From Clostridia bacterium (lineage in GTDB: Bacteria > Bacillota > Clostridia > TANB77 > CAG-508), in NCBI GenBank assembly GCA_900759015.1, contig CAAEUE010000014.1, forward strand, positions 1 to 64,000: a stretch of DNA of 64,000 nucleotides, in the 5' to 3' direction. The translations under genes were made by a program, and so were the position numbers. Below, in pieces: positions 62,061 through 64,000 of the stretch (its first letter is position 1; each line of letters begins with the position of its first letter). A model generated the notes under the pieces. That model did not search any database and was not told where the DNA came from. It saw nothing but the letters and a program-made list of their open reading frames with translations.

Positions 62061-62525
62061 ATGAACATTAGAAAAGCAAGAAAAGAAGATATGAAGGCTG
62101 TACAAGACTTAAGATATAATCTTTCAAAATATGAAAAAGATATAGGCTTAAATATTGCAGTACCAGAATGGGGTTATACTGAAGTAGGAGAAAGAGATTA
62201 CAATTATTTTTTAAATAAGCAGTTTATATTTGTAGCAGAAGAAAATGAAAAAATAGTAGGATTTATAACTGGAGAGATATTATCTAAAAAAGAATGGTAT
62301 ACAGTACAGTTAGGAACAATAAATAATTTATACGTATTAGAGGAATATAGACATAAAGGCATAGGAAAACAATTAATGCAGACAATGATGAATAGTTTTA
62401 AAGAAAAGGGAATAGAGACTTTTGAACTTTATGCATTCAGTAAGAATGTTGATGCGTTAAAATTTTATGAAAAATTAGGATTTGAAAAGTATAATGTTCA
62501 AATGTTATATCAAAAAAATAATTAA
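62061..62525 (+). CDS. GNAT-family N-acetyltransferase
   Basis: This 154-residue protein starts MNIRKARKEDMKAVQDLRYN and has the acetyl-CoA binding signature YRHKGIGKQLMQTMM and a C-terminal FYEKLGFEKYNVQML. GNAT enzymes acetylate amines on small molecules or proteins; the target is unknown. AGTAGGTGATT precedes the ATG. It is 10 nt before tgt, as part of the que cluster. Confidence 0.88.
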   Translation: MNIRKARKEDMKAVQDLRYNLSKYEKDIGLNIAVPEWGYTEVGERDYNYFLNKQFIFVAEENEKIVGFITGEILSKKEWYTVQLGTINNLYVLEEYRHKGIGKQLMQTMMNSFKEKGIETFELYAFSKNVDALKFYEKLGFEKYNVQMLYQKNN

Positions 62526-62535
62526 AGGAGGAACT

Positions 62536-63669
62536 ATGAAACCAGCAGTAACATATGAGTTAATACATAAATGTAAACAAACTGGAGCAAGAAGAGGTGT
62601 AATACACACTCCTCATGGTGACATACAAACACCAGTATTTATGCCAGTTGGAACACAAGCAACAGTAAAGAGTATGACACCTGATGAATTAAAAAATGAA
62701 ATAGATGCAAAAATTATATTATCAAATACATATCATCTATATTTAAGACCAGGGGAAGAGGTAATACAAGAAGCAGGAGGACTCCATAAATTTATGAATT
62801 GGGATAGAGCAATTTTAACAGATTGTGGAGGATTTCAAGTATTTAGTTTAAGTGCTTTAAGAAAGATATCAGAAGAAGGAGTAGAATTTAGATCACATTT
62901 AGACGGAAGGAAGATAATGTTTACTCCAGAAAGTGTAATGCATACAGAAAACATATTAGGTGCAGATATTATGATGGCATTTGATGAATGTTGTCCTTAT
63001 CCATCAACTTATGATTACACAAAAAAATCTATGGAAAGAACTACAAGATGGGCAATAAGAAGTAAAGAAGCACATGCGAGACCTGAAGACCAAGCTTTGT
63101 TTGGAATTATACAAGGTGGATTTTATAAAGATTTAAGAGAAAAGTCTGCAAGAGATTTAGCTAAATTAGATTTACCCGGATATGCAATAGGTGGAATTAG
63201 TGTAGGAGAGCCAAAGGAAGAATTTTTAGATATCCTTAGATTTACAGCACCACTTATGCCAGAAGATAAACCAAGATATTTAATGGGAGTAGGAAGTCCA
63301 GATTATTTAATAGAAGCTGCAATGGCTGGAATAGATATGTGTGATTGTGTATTGCCAACAAGAATTGCAAGAAATGGGACAGCAATGACATGGAATGGAA
63401 AAGTAGTAGTAAGAAATGCAACATATGAAAAAGATTGGGGGCCAATAGATAGTGAATGTGATTGTTATGCGTGCAAAAATTATACTAGAGCATATATTAG
63501 GCACCTAATAAAAGCAAAGGAAATTTTAGGTGTAAGATTACTTTCAATTCATAATTTATATTTCTTGACTAAACTTATGGAAAGAGTTAGAATGGAAATA
63601 GAGAATGATAATTTAGGAAACTTTAGAAAAGAGTTTTATAAAAAGTACGGATATGATACAAAAGAGTAG
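62536..63669 (+). CDS. tgt: Queuine/preQ1 tRNA-guanine transglycosylase
   Basis: Tgt replaces guanine 34 with preQ1 in tRNAs with GUN anticodons. The 377-residue protein shows the substrate loop DCGGFQVFSLS with the catalytic aspartates (further Asp in MAGIDMCDCVLPTRIARNG) and the zinc site CDCYACKNYTRAYIRHL. It starts at ATG 62536 with AAAGGAGG upstream; a longer reading from 62482 overlaps the GNAT gene. Together with queA it makes the queuosine modification, interrupted here by three unrelated genes. Confidence 0.97.
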   Translation: MKPAVTYELIHKCKQTGARRGVIHTPHGDIQTPVFMPVGTQATVKSMTPDELKNEIDAKIILSNTYHLYLRPGEEVIQEAGGLHKFMNWDRAILTDCGGFQVFSLSALRKISEEGVEFRSHLDGRKIMFTPESVMHTENILGADIMMAFDECCPYPSTYDYTKKSMERTTRWAIRSKEAHARPEDQALFGIIQGGFYKDLREKSARDLAKLDLPGYAIGGISVGEPKEEFLDILRFTAPLMPEDKPRYLMGVGSPDYLIEAAMAGIDMCDCVLPTRIARNGTAMTWNGKVVVRNATYEKDWGPIDSECDCYACKNYTRAYIRHLIKAKEILGVRLLSIHNLYFLTKLMERVRMEIENDNLGNFRKEFYKKYGYDTKE

Positions 63670-63686
63670 TTGATAGGGGGAAAGTT

Positions 63687-64000
63687 ATGGACTTATTTGA
63701 TAATGAAGAATTATTTAAAGAAGAAAAAAAGAAAGTAAAGAAAAAAGGTATAATAATTATTTCATGTATAGTTGTAGTAATTATATTAATAATAGGAATA
63801 GTTATGGCAATGATGTATTTTCAAAGTTTAAAATGGGGAATTACAGCCAATGGAGTAAATGTACCATTAAAGGATACTACAATTATAACAGATGAGCAAA
63901 CAGGTAAAATATTTGTATCTATTGCAGATGTTGCACCATATATAACAGGATATACATATCTACATGGAGAATATGGAGAAAACACAGAAGATAACAATTC
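63687..64000 (+). CDS. Membrane-anchored protein, truncated by window end
   Basis: Only 104 codons are present. The Lys/Glu-rich N-terminal part (MDLFDNEELFKEEKKKVKKK) leads to one transmembrane segment (GIIIISCIVVVIILIIGIVM) and then an extracellular part (WGITANGVNVPLKDTTIITD) resembling the start of a copper-amine-oxidase-like stalk domain, weakly. GGGGG-AAAGTT precedes the ATG, 18 nt after the tgt stop. The rest lies outside the window, so function is not assigned. Confidence 0.7.
   Translation, partial: MDLFDNEELFKEEKKKVKKKGIIIISCIVVVIILIIGIVMAMMYFQSLKWGITANGVNVPLKDTTIITDEQTGKIFVSIADVAPYITGYTYLHGEYGENTEDNN

Overview
The window is AT-rich, densely coded bacterial DNA from a Gram-positive Firmicute, most likely an anaerobic or gut-type Clostridia lineage. 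The evidence is AGA/TTA-dominated codon use, AGGAGG-type ribosome binding sites, two tRNA-sensing T-box leaders, a CtsR-McsA-McsB-ClpC operon, LexA, a YtaF-type protein, a SpoVD/FtsI-type transpeptidase with PASTA domains, a sortase and DUF951/DUF1653 proteins. I see no rRNA, tRNA, CRISPR array, phage module or transposase. I cannot name the species.

Layout. 1-2.2 kb: a 21-bp tandem array and two paralogous HD-GYP genes (minus). 2.3-8.8 kb: smc, then a 901-residue protein of unknown function coupled to a 44-codon ORF. 8.9-13.9 kb: YtaF, a Ca2+-type P-ATPase and a Ppx/GppA-DUF218 fusion. 13.9-18.3 kb: penicillin-binding protein, ksgA, sortase, DUF951. 18.5-25.7 kb: an orphan winged-helix gene, engB, then an unknown-phosphoesterase-TPR-LemA-DUF3137 run. 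25.8-30.3 kb: T-box/DUF1653/serS (minus), two orphan genes, lexA and small genes. 30.3-33.7 kb: a heterodimeric ABC exporter. 33.9-37.3 kb: SDR, phosphodiesterase, metallopeptidase and an ADP-ribosylglycohydrolase-macrodomain fusion. 37.5-44.1 kb: dGTPase, a Cys-rich membrane protein, ctsR-mcsA-mcsB-clpC. 44.3-46.2 kb: three orphan genes. 46.2-50.3 kb: dapB, HD protein, dapA and asd (minus), with a DtxR-like regulator between. 50.4-56.8 kb: beta-propeller protein, two small membrane proteins, T-box and ileS. 57-64 kb: TspO, a histidine phosphatase, a broken/intact kinase duplication around another orphan gene, then queA, Nudix, nucleotidyltransferase, GNAT, tgt and a gene cut by the window end.

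Two dispersed signals cut across this layout. The first is a family of short intergenic repeats with the core GGGACGTTCC (or its complement) between inverted AGGGATTT/AAATCCCT arms. They occur at about nine places, mostly between convergent genes or at gene ends, and in two places form tandem arrays. The second is a set of seven orphan genes (18507, 27889, 28244, 44359, 44913, 45725, 58572). Several use visibly more GC and CGN/CTG codons than their housekeeping neighbours. Several have their own promoter, structured leader and strong GC-rich terminator. Two of them are paralogs whose leaders share an extended -10 promoter and a hairpin with compensatory base changes. This set is my best candidate for something undescribed.

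All functional calls come from motifs and family knowledge read by eye; no database search was run. Start codons were moved wherever a clear ribosome binding site favoured an internal start.
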